Assembly: GCA_903910385.1 (NCBI GenBank)
Contig: CAIVZM010000063.1
Location: forward strand, 1-64,000
Direction: 5' to 3'
Source of the DNA: an uncultured Armatimonadota bacterium
Lineage (GTDB): Bacteria > Armatimonadota > Armatimonadia > Armatimonadales > Armatimonadaceae
Length of the DNA: 64,000 nucleotides
Shown piece by piece: positions 49,354 to 59,348 of the stretch. Within the stretch, counting starts at the first letter, position 1; each line of letters begins with the position of its first letter. A program made the translations under genes and the position numbers. The notes beneath the pieces are model-generated. The model was not told the origin of the DNA. It saw nothing but the letters and a program-made list of their open reading frames with translations, and ran no database searches.

Positions 49354-50178
49354 CTATTCCTTATCTAATGCCCGCAACGGATTCCATGACTCTGTTGCAC
49401 GAACTGCCTGATGTAAAAGCGTCGGCGTCTGCCCGGACAACTCCCAAAAATCCTTAATCAGATGCATCTGATCAAAATATCCCGCCTCGGCGGCAATACG
49501 TGTCCAATTCCCCTCACCATAAAGCCGTCCCAACGTCACCGCACGCTGAAACCGAGCAATACGCGCAAATCGCTTGGGCGTCACTCCTACATAACGGTCG
49601 AATTGTCGCTCAAACTGCCGCAATCCCAAGCCGCTTTCCCGCCGTAATGCATCCAGTGATACCCGACCATGCCCACACAAAATAGAGTCCGCTGCCCATA
49701 CAATCGGCGGAAAGGAAGTCGCCTTCATCACCTTCGGCAACAAGAATCGCTCTGTCAACTCCACCCGCTCCACAAGGCTCCCAGCGTGAGCCAACTGCTC
49801 CTGTAACGCGTTCACACTATCCCCTAAAATCGCATCCGCAGGTATCGCCGTATCGGATAATTCCGACATCGACACGCCAAACAACCGATGAAAGCCCGTT
49901 GGTTGGAAGTTGATGGTGAAAACGGCATAATTGCCCTGTAGATGCAAATCAGAGAGACGACGTGTCTGCTGTCCCAACACCACCACGGACGGCGCCGTTG
50001 TGACAACCTCCGACGCAAAATCAATCACCTGATAACGATCCCGCAGATAAAATTCCATAAACTGCACGGGTCGCGCAGGTATCGGAAAACGAAGAGATTC
50101 CGTGACCACAGATTCACGAAAGCGAAAAGACCGAATAAAGGGGCGCAAAAGCGGTTGTGGATGAACGGTCCGAATCAT
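49354..50178 (-). CDS. AraC-family transcriptional regulator
   Basis: 274 residues. A C-terminal double helix-turn-helix (RESGLGLRQFERQFDRYVGVTPKRFARIARFQRAV, then WTRIAAEAGYFDQMHLIKDFWELSG) is typical AraC. The N-terminal sensing half (IPARPVQFMEFYLRDRYQV, FTINFQPTGFHRLFG) looks like the DUF6597-type fold. It probably controls the NTF2-like gene. Its promoter and leader are homologous to those of the HEPN module. Confidence 0.9.
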   Translation of the reverse strand: MIRTVHPQPLLRPFIRSFRFRESVVTESLRFPIPARPVQFMEFYLRDRYQVIDFASEVVTTAPSVVVLGQQTRRLSDLHLQGNYAVFTINFQPTGFHRLFGVSMSELSDTAIPADAILGDSVNALQEQLAHAGSLVERVELTERFLLPKVMKATSFPPIVWAADSILCGHGRVSLDALRRESGLGLRQFERQFDRYVGVTPKRFARIARFQRAVTLGRLYGEGNWTRIAAEAGYFDQMHLIKDFWELSGQTPTLLHQAVRATESWNPLRALDKE

Positions 50179-50184
50179 CTTAAA

Positions 50185-50243
50185 TGGGTTTCTCCGGCGT
50201 TGGCGGTTCGCGCCTTTCTACCGATTATACCTGCGCGACGTTT
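50185..50243 (-). promoter_or_regulatory. Promoter and leader of AraC gene (duplicated element B)
   Basis: Minus strand TATAAT (50229-50224) followed by the same GC-rich leader as element A. At the base triplet corresponding to the ATG of the HEPN partner, element B has ATT, and the AraC ATG lies eight bases further. GGAGAA is kept but then 14 bases from the start. Confidence 0.6.
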
Positions 50244-50282
50244 TGTCGTTGTTGACCCGGCAGAATCAATCCTGATCGCCTT

Positions 50283-50870
50283 TTAAGGGGTGGGGGCGTC
50301 TTTTTTATATTTCGCGTGACCATCGGCATATACAAGATTGTTTCCGTGCGAATGGCGACCGGGAACCGGGAGACTGGTCAGGGCGTCATGGGCGTTTTTG
50401 GTGAGCGTTGAAGAATCGTAGAGGGTGATAACCGTCTCTGGCGCGCCGATTTTGGCAACTGATTTCTGGCTTACCCCGTCGTTGAAGGCATAGCCGTATT
50501 TTGTTGGCGCCGAACTACGGGCAGTGGGACAGCGAAAAATGGACTCCGTTCCGGTATAGGGATACAGCGCATCCATCCATTTGCTGGCGGGAGGCAGGAT
50601 TCCGTCAAAATCCGCCGCGTACATTTGCAAAGCGTTACTTTGTTGCCGCAGGTTGGCGAGGCAGGATGTCTGACGCGCTTTCTCACGAGCCTGTGCGAAC
50701 ACCGGAAAGAGAATTGCGGCAAGAATGGAAATGATCAGGAAGAACATCCCGCCGCAACCCAGTAACGCCCATCCCCAGGCAGGCATCCCGCCCCGTGGAG
50801 GGGCAGGAGAAGTTCCCTGTCCCGTTCGGGATGGATTCGTCTCACTCCAGGGGCTCTGTGGCTGGCTCAT
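50283..50870 (-). CDS. Prepilin-like protein with H-x9-DG motif
   Basis: 195 residues. Proline/serine-rich 28-residue N-terminus, one hydrophobic segment WGWALLGCGGMFFLIISILAAILFPVF followed by AREKARQTSCLANLRQ (type IV pilin-like). The late RHSHGNNLVYADGHAKY is the H-x9-DG hallmark of DUF1559-type proteins of Planctomycetota and Armatimonadota. Likely anchored in the inner membrane as pseudopilin or scaffold. It lies downstream of ArgS. Confidence 0.85.
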   Translation of the reverse strand: MSQPQSPWSETNPSRTGQGTSPAPPRGGMPAWGWALLGCGGMFFLIISILAAILFPVFAQAREKARQTSCLANLRQQSNALQMYAADFDGILPPASKWMDALYPYTGTESIFRCPTARSSAPTKYGYAFNDGVSQKSVAKIGAPETVITLYDSSTLTKNAHDALTSLPVPGRHSHGNNLVYADGHAKYKKDAPTP

Positions 50871-50907
50871 GGGTTTCTCCCCCTGGTTTTTAGGCTGGAC
50901 GTCCCGG

Positions 50908-52656
50908 TTACATCTTTTCCGGCGCCGCTATTCCCAGTAAGGCAAGACCATTTTTCAGGCCCTGCGCGACTGCGCTGACGAAATTCAATCGGGCATCCCG
51001 CAGTTCCGGGGTCGCCGCCTTCAAAACCTTATGCTTCTCGTAAAACCGGGAGAACTCCTGCGCCAGCGTATAAGTCCACTCCGCAACAGTGGCTGGCAGG
51101 AATTTGTCCCCGGCTTCACGGATGACATGGGGCAGGCGCGAAAGTTGCTTGAGAACCGCTTGCTCTTCCGGTTCGATCAGCAAGGAGGCATCGGCATGAT
51201 GCGGTGGAAAGTCGGCTCCGGCATCCCGCAGAATGGAACGGCACCGGGCGTGCGTGTACTGAATGTAGAGCGCTGTATTGCCGGTAAAGGACATGATCCG
51301 TTCCCAGTCGAACTTGATATTACGGTCGGGGCCCTGATACAGATCGGCATAGATAATGCCGCCGATACCGACGATCTCGCGCACGGACGCGATAGCGTCA
51401 TCCGTCAGTTCGGTCTTGCCCTCGGATATCTTCTCCCGAATAATTGCTTCCGCCCGTTCGATAGCTTCATCCAGCACTTCGTTCAGGAAAATCGCGGTTC
51501 CCTTGCGCATGGAGAATCGTTGCCCGGCGGCATCCGTCACCTGACCGAAGGGGATATGCACCGAGCGATCGGCGATTTCGACATAGCCCATGCGGCGTAC
51601 GATCTCGAAGACCTGCTGGAAGTGTAGTTTCTGCTCCGCTCCGACCACGTAGATATTTCGCGCGAGTTCCGGTCCATACGTCTGCCAGCGGTACAGGCAC
51701 GTTGCGGCGTCGCGAGTCTGGTACAGGGTGGCACCATCGGTTTTGCGCAACAGGCAGGAAGGGAGCATGTCGCCGAAGTCGACCACCACCGGGCCGCCTG
51801 ACTCCACGGTGGCGACGCCTTTATCAATCGCTTCCTGCACGACCGCATTGAGCATCGGCTCGAAATACGATTCGCCGTGCGTCGTGTCAAAGGTGACGCC
51901 GAGTCGGGCGTAGGTGGCATCGAACTCGGACATCGTAATGTCGATAAGCCGTTGCCACGTTTGCCGCGCCCAGGCATCGCCTTCTTCCAGTTTTCGGAAC
52001 CAGGAGCGGGCGTCGTCCATCAATGCCGGGTTTTCCCGCGCTTCGTTGTTGTAGCGGGAATAGATTTCGACCAGCGATTGCACCGGGTCAGGATCGTTCC
52101 ATGGCGTCAGTTTCCACTGGTCGAGGGCTGCGAGAAGCGTCCCGAACTGGGTGCCCCAGTCGCCCAGATGGTTGTCTGCGATGACCTCGTAGCCCAGCGC
52201 CTGATAAATCTTGTGGAGCGAATGCCCGATGACGGTGGAGCGGAGATGCCCGACATGCATCTTGCGTGCGATATTGGGTGACGAATACTCCATCACGAGC
52301 CGTTTTCCCGCCCCGATCTGCGTATCGTTTCCAAAGGCGTCGCCGAGGCTCAGAACTTCCGTGAGCGCCGCCTGCGCGAACGCTCGGGGAGAAACCGTGA
52401 AGTTGACGAAGCCTCCTGCCGCTTCCGCTGCCAGAATCAGTCCATCGTCGCTGACTTCCACCTCGGATGCCAGAAGCTTCGCAAACTCATTCGGATTGCC
52501 CGCATTACGGGCTTTGGCTACCGCGAACACGGGAAAGGCAAGGTCAGCGATATTGTTCTTGGGAATAGCGAGCGAGACCTCAGCCGCATCGACCAATCCG
52601 GTAGTCGCCAGCAATTCCGTGGCTTCCGCCCGCAGGGCATCGTAAAGGTACGTCAT
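50908..52656 (-). CDS. argS: Arginyl-tRNA synthetase
   Basis: 582-residue class I synthetase that charges tRNA-Arg. SPNIARKMHVGHLRSTVIGHSL contains the HIGH-like motif (HVGH), and the N-terminal Arg-S domain (LASEVEVSDDGLILAAEAAGGFVNFT) and C-terminal anticodon domain (EFSRFYEKHKVL, ALLGIAAPEKM) are complete. KMSKS is degenerate as in many ArgRS. A TATTAT box lies six bases before the ATG, a leaderless arrangement. Confidence 0.97.
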   Translation of the reverse strand: MTYLYDALRAEATELLATTGLVDAAEVSLAIPKNNIADLAFPVFAVAKARNAGNPNEFAKLLASEVEVSDDGLILAAEAAGGFVNFTVSPRAFAQAALTEVLSLGDAFGNDTQIGAGKRLVMEYSSPNIARKMHVGHLRSTVIGHSLHKIYQALGYEVIADNHLGDWGTQFGTLLAALDQWKLTPWNDPDPVQSLVEIYSRYNNEARENPALMDDARSWFRKLEEGDAWARQTWQRLIDITMSEFDATYARLGVTFDTTHGESYFEPMLNAVVQEAIDKGVATVESGGPVVVDFGDMLPSCLLRKTDGATLYQTRDAATCLYRWQTYGPELARNIYVVGAEQKLHFQQVFEIVRRMGYVEIADRSVHIPFGQVTDAAGQRFSMRKGTAIFLNEVLDEAIERAEAIIREKISEGKTELTDDAIASVREIVGIGGIIYADLYQGPDRNIKFDWERIMSFTGNTALYIQYTHARCRSILRDAGADFPPHHADASLLIEPEEQAVLKQLSRLPHVIREAGDKFLPATVAEWTYTLAQEFSRFYEKHKVLKAATPELRDARLNFVSAVAQGLKNGLALLGIAAPEKM

Positions 52657-52662
52657 AGCCCT

Positions 52663-52668
52663 ATAATA
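52663..52668 (-). promoter_or_regulatory. -10 box of argS, leaderless type
   Basis: On the minus strand TATTAT (52668-52663) is followed by six bases and then the ATG at 52656. A -35 box is not convincing. Confidence 0.4.
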
Positions 52669-52914
52669 GCGTGTGGCGGGCGGCTTCGCCGCCTGTACTC
52701 GTCAGTCAATACGGTCGAAACCTGTCTGTACGCTACTTTCCGGGCTTATTACTCCTGTAAAATAGGTACGCGTGAATCGGCGAGACGCTTCCGATACAAA
52801 TTCATCGGACAATACCGAACTAACAACTGAGCGCTGGAGGCTGATGGAAAGGAAATGTGGCAGGTCTACGCCGTTGCGGGTCTGCCTTTCTCTGCTCTCG
52901 CCCGGATCAGGGGA

Positions 52915-53856
52915 TCAGGCGGGAAAGCTCATTTCTTTCCATGTCGTTACCGTAATGACTTCGTCCAGAAGCGTGTCCAATTGCGCTTCCTCCTGAATCG
53001 CTTCCACCGTTGCGACAATATCCGCGGGCAAATCGTCAAAGCGCTTCCGCATCTGCCTCAGTACAGCGTTTCGTTGTCCCTGCAACAGCCCTTGTTGAAT
53101 GCCTTCCTGAATCCCTTGTTGAATACCCCTGGTCATTCCCCGAAGTACCAGAGTATCTTCATAGGTCTCCATAGCATCTTCGATATCTTCCGCTTTCTCG
53201 TTCACTACCAGCATTTCAAACTCCTGATCTTCCTGCGCATTCAAAGGCAGAAAAGTGTAAAGAACGTTCATCAGTAGAAACTTTTTCGCGTCGTTGAGCG
53301 AACTTCTGACGATATTTTTGGTCGCTTCGAATCGTCGCCGCACCCGACTCGCCTGCCGGGCTTTCATCAATACGCTGAGCGCGGAAGCGAAAGGGTCGCC
53401 TCTAACTTCCCAATCCGCCGCGTTCAAGTCCGGCAGTCCAATGGCGTCGTACTCAAACTGTAAAAGCGTTCGCCCGAACAGTTCTTCCCTGTAACGCTCC
53501 TGAGTGACGCCACCGGTACCGGGAGCGAGATAGATGACTACCGGAAATACCCGGCGTTTGTGGCGCAACCGCAACAGGGCGTAATATTCCCACATTCGAT
53601 ACGGAAACTCGCTCCGTCGCGTCGCCTGAACTTCGGTATGGAAAAGCAAAAATTCCGGCTCGCCATCCTTTGTGTAGACCTCCGCCAGTAAGTCTGCATT
53701 GCGCTGTGCTCCATCCGGAAAGTCCGTGAACATCTCTTTATTCGGAAATGTCACTTGCGAAAAATCTAACTGTGACGCTACATCAGGCAGAAACAGCGTG
53801 ACAAACTCCTGAAAGAACTCCCGCACCACTTCCTTAAACAACTGGTCTTTTGTCAC
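52915..53856 (-). CDS. Rpn-type PD-(D/E)XK nuclease
   Basis: 313 residues. N-terminal domain: KDQLFKEVVREFFQEFVTLF, RNADLLAEVYTKDGEPEFLLFHTEVQATRR, with Asp and E-x-Q (HTEVQ) as in PD-(D/E)XK nucleases of the recombination-promoting/putative transposase group. Followed by a helical part. Near residue 245 a repeated GIQQGIQEGIQQGLLQG stretch is typical of this family. Such proteins may act in DNA recombination or defence. It is convergent with nothing; the TPR lipoprotein gene is upstream on the same strand. Confidence 0.85.
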   Translation of the reverse strand: MTKDQLFKEVVREFFQEFVTLFLPDVASQLDFSQVTFPNKEMFTDFPDGAQRNADLLAEVYTKDGEPEFLLFHTEVQATRRSEFPYRMWEYYALLRLRHKRRVFPVVIYLAPGTGGVTQERYREELFGRTLLQFEYDAIGLPDLNAADWEVRGDPFASALSVLMKARQASRVRRRFEATKNIVRSSLNDAKKFLLMNVLYTFLPLNAQEDQEFEMLVVNEKAEDIEDAMETYEDTLVLRGMTRGIQQGIQEGIQQGLLQGQRNAVLRQMRKRFDDLPADIVATVEAIQEEAQLDTLLDEVITVTTWKEMSFPA

Positions 53857-53887
53857 AGACCTTATTTTACCAAACGTGCCTGAGTTA

Positions 53888-54661
53888 TCATTTGACCGTC
53901 AACCGCTTCACGCCATCAGCGGCGAAGATGTTTTCATCGTCCATGGCGACCGCCTGCTTATAAAGCGCCAGCGCTTCCTGTGTTTTCCCCTTGCGCTCCG
54001 TGATTTTCGCCAGACCTGCCAGACCCGCCGACTTCTGGCGTCCATCCGGGAGAAGGGCGATAGCGTCCGTGAAGAATTTTTGCGCTTCGGAGGTGCGTTT
54101 TTCTTCGGCGGCGCGTGCGCCCAGAGCGAGCATCGCCGCTCCCTGTTTCGGGTTTGCTTTCAGGCTTTTTTCAAAGAAACTTATTGCCGAATCGATATCG
54201 TTGAAGGCTCCCTGAATAGTACCGAGTTGCAGGTACGCTTCGCTTTTGGTTGCGTTCGTCGCGCCGGGCATTTCCGCGACCGCCTGAAAGGTGACCAGCG
54301 CTTTGTCCAGCGCCCCGACCGCCATCTGCGTATAACCCAGATACAGTAACGGCGTCGGATCTTTGGGAGCGAGGCGGGACGCCTTATCGAACGCTCGTGC
54401 GGCGTCCGCATAGGAACGCGCCTTGTAATACGAATAGCCCAGCGCCAGATTGGCTTTTGGGTCGTTGGGTTTATCCGCCTGCGCCGTCTCCGCAACATCC
54501 AACCCGAGCGTATTTTCCGGGGAGGGTCGGTCTTCGACAAGCCGGGGCAGGGGGATGATAATCGGTATCGGCGTCGGTTCCGAGGTGGGAATCTTTTCTT
54601 GCGGCGCGCATCCCGCCAAAAGAAGCGCAGAAGCGGCAATCATCAATAGTAAAGGACGCAT
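53888..54661 (-). CDS. TPR-repeat lipoprotein
   Basis: 257 residues. Lipoprotein signal MRPLLLMIAASALLLAGC with lipobox LAGC (Cys18). About five TPR helices follow from residue 65 (ALGYSYYKARSYADAARAFDKASRLAPKDP, YLQLGTIQGAFNDIDSAISFFEKSLKANPKQ). Probably anchored in the outer membrane or inner membrane as a scaffold. A TAGTAT box five bases before the ATG suggests a leaderless transcript. The adjacent gene is transcribed divergently. Confidence 0.85.
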   Translation of the reverse strand: MRPLLLMIAASALLLAGCAPQEKIPTSEPTPIPIIIPLPRLVEDRPSPENTLGLDVAETAQADKPNDPKANLALGYSYYKARSYADAARAFDKASRLAPKDPTPLLYLGYTQMAVGALDKALVTFQAVAEMPGATNATKSEAYLQLGTIQGAFNDIDSAISFFEKSLKANPKQGAAMLALGARAAEEKRTSEAQKFFTDAIALLPDGRQKSAGLAGLAKITERKGKTQEALALYKQAVAMDDENIFAADGVKRLTVK

Positions 54662-54666
54662 ACCCT

Positions 54667-54672
54667 ATACTA
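54667..54672 (-). promoter_or_regulatory. -10 box of TPR lipoprotein, leaderless type
   Basis: Minus strand TAGTAT (54672-54667), five bases, then ATG at 54661. No ribosome-binding site with ordinary spacing and no -35 box. Confidence 0.4.
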
Positions 54673-54795
54673 TCGTATGACGCCATTGCCGTTTTACCGG
54701 CGCTCTCCTGATTTTTCCGGGAGATGGCGAAAGAGCGAATATCGTCACACTTTGATCGGAAAAACGATTTGAAGGGTACAATAAGACCAACTACT

Positions 54796-55134
54796 ATGAA
54801 AAAAATCTTCTTTGTTTTCGCTGTCCTGTTCCTGCTGGGAAGCGCCGCCCCGATGGGATATGCGCAAGGGGTTCCCAACTGGTTACCGGGGTCGTACTAC
54901 ACATACGATGGATATTCCCGCACGGACTGTTATTTGCGCGTTACCCGTGACGGTGGCGCAACGCTTAATATCTCCCAGAATGGCAGCTTCATTCGCCGCA
55001 AGAGTGGGCGGTATTATCCCAATAACCGAATGATCCTCTCCGGGGAGCATTACACCATTTATCGTAATGGAAATGGCGTCACACTCAATTATGTCAGTGG
55101 TAACCATCGCTCGTGGGCTTTCCGTCGGCAATAA
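54796..55134 (+). CDS. Small secreted protein
   Basis: 112 residues with a signal peptide (MKKIFFVFAVLFLLGSAAPMGYAQ) and an 88-residue mature part rich in Tyr, Asn and Gly with beta character (YYTYDGYSRTDCYLRVTRDGGATLNISQNG). One cysteine. Family not recognised. A -10-like TACAAT at 54777-54782 with a possible TTGATC at 54752-54757 (19 bases) lies upstream. Confidence 0.75.
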   Translation: MKKIFFVFAVLFLLGSAAPMGYAQGVPNWLPGSYYTYDGYSRTDCYLRVTRDGGATLNISQNGSFIRRKSGRYYPNNRMILSGEHYTIYRNGNGVTLNYVSGNHRSWAFRRQ

Positions 55135-55174
55135 ACTGTCACTTTATCCGGTGTAAGCAAAGCGCATTTGTACG

Positions 55175-55203
55175 TTGACTTCCTGAATATGGTGGGATAT
55201 AGT
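55175..55203 (+). promoter_or_regulatory. Promoter of pyrG
   Basis: TTGACT (55175-55180), 17-base spacer, TATAGT (55198-55203). Leader about 70 bases, with GGAAGGAAG before the ATG at 55281. Confidence 0.7.
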
Positions 55204-55259
55204 TTTATTGGGCAGTACGGCCCGGACGGTTTGCACGAGGGCGCGAATTCCAACCCTAA

Positions 55260-56942
<1,683 letters not shown>

Positions 56943-56980
56943 TTCAAACAAGTACTCGAACAATCGGGCAGGGAATATCG

Positions 56981-57031
56981 AAAAACAAAGACTCTGGCAG
57001 GTCATGTCTGTCAGAGTCCTTTTGTTTTTGT
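56981..57031 (+). terminator. Terminator of pyrG
   Basis: Stem GACTCTG (56990-56996) with CAGAGTC (57012-57018), further A-rich/T-rich pairing outside, then CTTTTGTTTTTG. Good rho-independent terminator. Confidence 0.8.
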
Positions 57032-57150
57032 TTCTTCCGCTTTCCTCTCGGATTTATCGCATCGGGCAATCGGGAATGTATTGCATGACAGGATAAACGA
57101 CCATTCATGACCAATAGTAGGAAAGCGATCCGCTGTTGGAAAGGTTACCC

Positions 57151-57813
57151 ATGTCTGCACGAACGCTTACCATGACCGATCAGTTGCATCAGTACCTGCT
57201 GTCCGTTTCCGCCCCGATGACAGAACCGATGCAGCGGCTACGAGAAGAAACCGCTGAAATGACCAGTGGCGGAATGCAAATTTCCGCCGAACAGGGGCAG
57301 TTCATGAAGGTTCTGATCAAGCTGATTGGAGCCAAAAAGTGCCTCGAAATCGGAGTGTTTACCGGCTATAGTTCGCTGTGCGTCGCGCAGGCCCTTCCTG
57401 AAGAGGGACATATCTATGCGTTGGATGTGAGTGAAGAGTTCACGTCCGTCGCTCGGCGTTACTGGGAAGAAGCGGGAGTCGCGCATAAAATCACCCTTAC
57501 TCTGGCTCCGGGAACGGAAACGCTGGAAAAGCTTCTGAGCGAAGGTCATGCCGGGACGTTCGATTTCGTCTTTATCGACGCCGACAAGCACGGCTATGAT
57601 TCCTACTACGAAGCGGGATTGAAACTGGCGCGGCCCGGCGGATTGATCGGGATTGACAACACGCTCTGGTCGGGACGGGTCGCAGACCCCGACGATCAGG
57701 ATGAACAGACCCGGATCATACGGTTATTGAACGCAAAAATCCATGAGGACGCACGAGTGGATGCGGCGGTGGTTCCCATTGGCGACGGTCTGACTCTCTG
57801 CGTCAAAAAGTAG
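57151..57813 (+). CDS. O-methyltransferase (COMT-like)
   Basis: 220 residues. Motif I CLEIGVFTGYSSLCVAQAL, then ALDVSEEFTSVARRYW, DFVFIDADKHGYDSYYEAGLKLARPGGLIGIDNTLWSGRV: the divalent-metal-dependent catechol/caffeoyl-CoA O-methyltransferase type. Metal ligands are in DADKH and DN. The ATG at 57151 is preceded by GGAAAGG; an upstream TTG at 57136 would overlap that site. It may share a transcript with comF, 18 bases downstream. Confidence 0.9.
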   Translation: MSARTLTMTDQLHQYLLSVSAPMTEPMQRLREETAEMTSGGMQISAEQGQFMKVLIKLIGAKKCLEIGVFTGYSSLCVAQALPEEGHIYALDVSEEFTSVARRYWEEAGVAHKITLTLAPGTETLEKLLSEGHAGTFDFVFIDADKHGYDSYYEAGLKLARPGGLIGIDNTLWSGRVADPDDQDEQTRIIRLLNAKIHEDARVDAAVVPIGDGLTLCVKK

Positions 57814-57831
57814 CGATACAGGATTCCTCCC

Positions 57832-58575
57832 ATGGCGGTTCTCCGACAAACGCTGTCTTATGCCTGGAACGGATTCCTTGATCTTGTCTATCCGCCTCGT
57901 TGTTTAATCTGTGAGGCGGAAGGCGAGACGGTCATCTGCGAACGATGCGCCGCCGGATTTACGCCTCTGGAGGAACCGCTATGCGCTACCTGCGGACGAC
58001 CGCAATCGCCCGGCGTTCCCTGTCCGGACTGCGCCAGAGCAGCGAAACGCGGCGGATGGGGCTTCGATGCGGCGCGAGCGGCAGGTATTTATCGGGGACC
58101 ATTACGCGAGGGAATCCACCTGCTGAAATATGGCAAGCAGGAACTACTCGGCGAACCGTTGGGAGCCTTTCTGGCAAATCGTTGCCTTACTGAGGGATTG
58201 TTGCCGCCGGAACTATTGCGCGAGATAGATATTATTGCGCCAGTCCCGTTACACTGGACGCGACAATGGAAACGTGGCTTCAATCAGGCGCGACTTCTGG
58301 CGGAACCGATTGCGCAACAATCTGATCTGCCCCTTTCGGGGGAACTCCGGCGTATCCGGCGAACGCCAAAACAGGCAATGGCATCGGGCGATGATCGTCG
58401 CCGGAATGTCACCCGGCATATGTTTGTGGCGGACAGGAAGGCGTTCTCCGGAAAAGGCGTCCTGTTAGTGGACGACGTTTTTACCACTGGAACAACCACC
58501 AGCGCCTGTGCGGCGGCGCTCAAGGATGCCGGGGCGACAAAAGTGATCGTAGTGACTCTGGCGACGGGAGGATAA
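57832..58575 (+). CDS. comF: ComF-family phosphoribosyltransferase-like protein
   Basis: 247 residues. N-terminal zinc-finger cysteines (CLIC, CERC, CATC, CPDC) and a C-terminal PRTase core with LLVDDVFTTGTTTSACAAALKDAG. ComF proteins assist DNA uptake or single-stranded DNA handling. It is 18 bases after the methyltransferase. Competence in this organism is not otherwise shown in the window. Confidence 0.93.
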   Translation: MAVLRQTLSYAWNGFLDLVYPPRCLICEAEGETVICERCAAGFTPLEEPLCATCGRPQSPGVPCPDCARAAKRGGWGFDAARAAGIYRGPLREGIHLLKYGKQELLGEPLGAFLANRCLTEGLLPPELLREIDIIAPVPLHWTRQWKRGFNQARLLAEPIAQQSDLPLSGELRRIRRTPKQAMASGDDRRRNVTRHMFVADRKAFSGKGVLLVDDVFTTGTTTSACAAALKDAGATKVIVVTLATGG

Positions 58576-58586
58576 ACGAACTACCT

Positions 58587-59225
58587 ATGGAACAAACAGC
58601 CCGGCGGAACCCGCTTTTTAAACGCCGATATCGCTTTTTACTGGCGCTGATCGCATTGATTCCCTTTCTGGGAGCCTGCAACTCCCGAACGCCTCCGGTA
58701 GAAGTAGGGGATCTTGCGGGCAGGACGACCGAAGCGCTATCGGAACTTTTGCTGGGGCCATCGGAAGACGACCCGACACGTATCGCGCCACAGGACAAAC
58801 CGCTGTTACAACGCGGTTTATATGAAACCGCTTATCTGGTTGCCGATGGTAAAGGATTTGAAACCGCTTCTCGCAAGGTTTTGACGGAAAAGCGCGTCAG
58901 CGAGATTATGCGAGCGGTTGCAGAAGATCTGAATAAGCGTGGCAAACGGCGCGGAGTCTCCATCCGGGCGCTCGATTATCCGGCGACACTGACCGAGGCG
59001 GAGCAAGACAAAGCGGTGATCGCTACTTTTACCCCGGCAATTACCGATGTTAGCCCAACCGTAGGAGCGCAAGCGAAACGCGACGGGGACAAACTTCTCA
59101 TGGCGCGTCTGACTGTGGTGGACGCCCGCACGAAAACGACAATTGCGGAGCGCCTGTATTACACCGGGACGGATGTGGGCGGGCCTCAAACCGCGCGCCC
59201 ACTTCGTTACATCAAGGTTCATTGA
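58587..59225 (+). CDS. Lipoprotein of unknown function
   Basis: 212 residues. Basic N-terminus then FLLALIALIPFLGAC with lipobox LGAC. The mature part has mixed alpha/beta character (FETASRKVLTEKRVSEIMRAVAEDLNKRGKRRGVSIRALDYP, DKLLMARLTVVDARTKTTIAERLYYTG), reminiscent of but not matching LpoB/CsgG-type folds. Twelve bases after comF, possibly in the same transcript, and followed by a strong terminator. Confidence 0.7.
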   Translation: MEQTARRNPLFKRRYRFLLALIALIPFLGACNSRTPPVEVGDLAGRTTEALSELLLGPSEDDPTRIAPQDKPLLQRGLYETAYLVADGKGFETASRKVLTEKRVSEIMRAVAEDLNKRGKRRGVSIRALDYPATLTEAEQDKAVIATFTPAITDVSPTVGAQAKRDGDKLLMARLTVVDARTKTTIAERLYYTGTDVGGPQTARPLRYIKVH

Positions 59226-59286
59226 TAGGGACGATAGCGTCCATCGTCGGCTTTAAAACTTTAATCGCCTGAATGGGGCAGATACA

Positions 59287-59325
59287 AAACAGGCTCGCGG
59301 CATCGCCGCGAGCCTGTTTGTCGTT
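59287..59325. terminator. Bidirectional terminator between lipoprotein and nirA
   Basis: 15-base perfect stem (59287-59301 with 59305-59319) with a three-base loop and GTCGTTTT on the plus side, TTTTG on the minus side. Placed between two convergent stops. Confidence 0.85.
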
Positions 59326-59348
59326 TTGGTACGGCGGATCGGTCGGTT

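Noticed and set aside
52657-52914. Plus-strand frames between argS and the Rpn-type gene
   Set aside because: They run into the antisense strand of the nuclease gene and have no ribosome-binding site or motif.
53040-53130. Repeated GIQQG-type segment as a CRISPR or tandem-repeat array
   Set aside because: It is a degenerate protein repeat typical of Rpn-type nucleases, with no spacer pattern.
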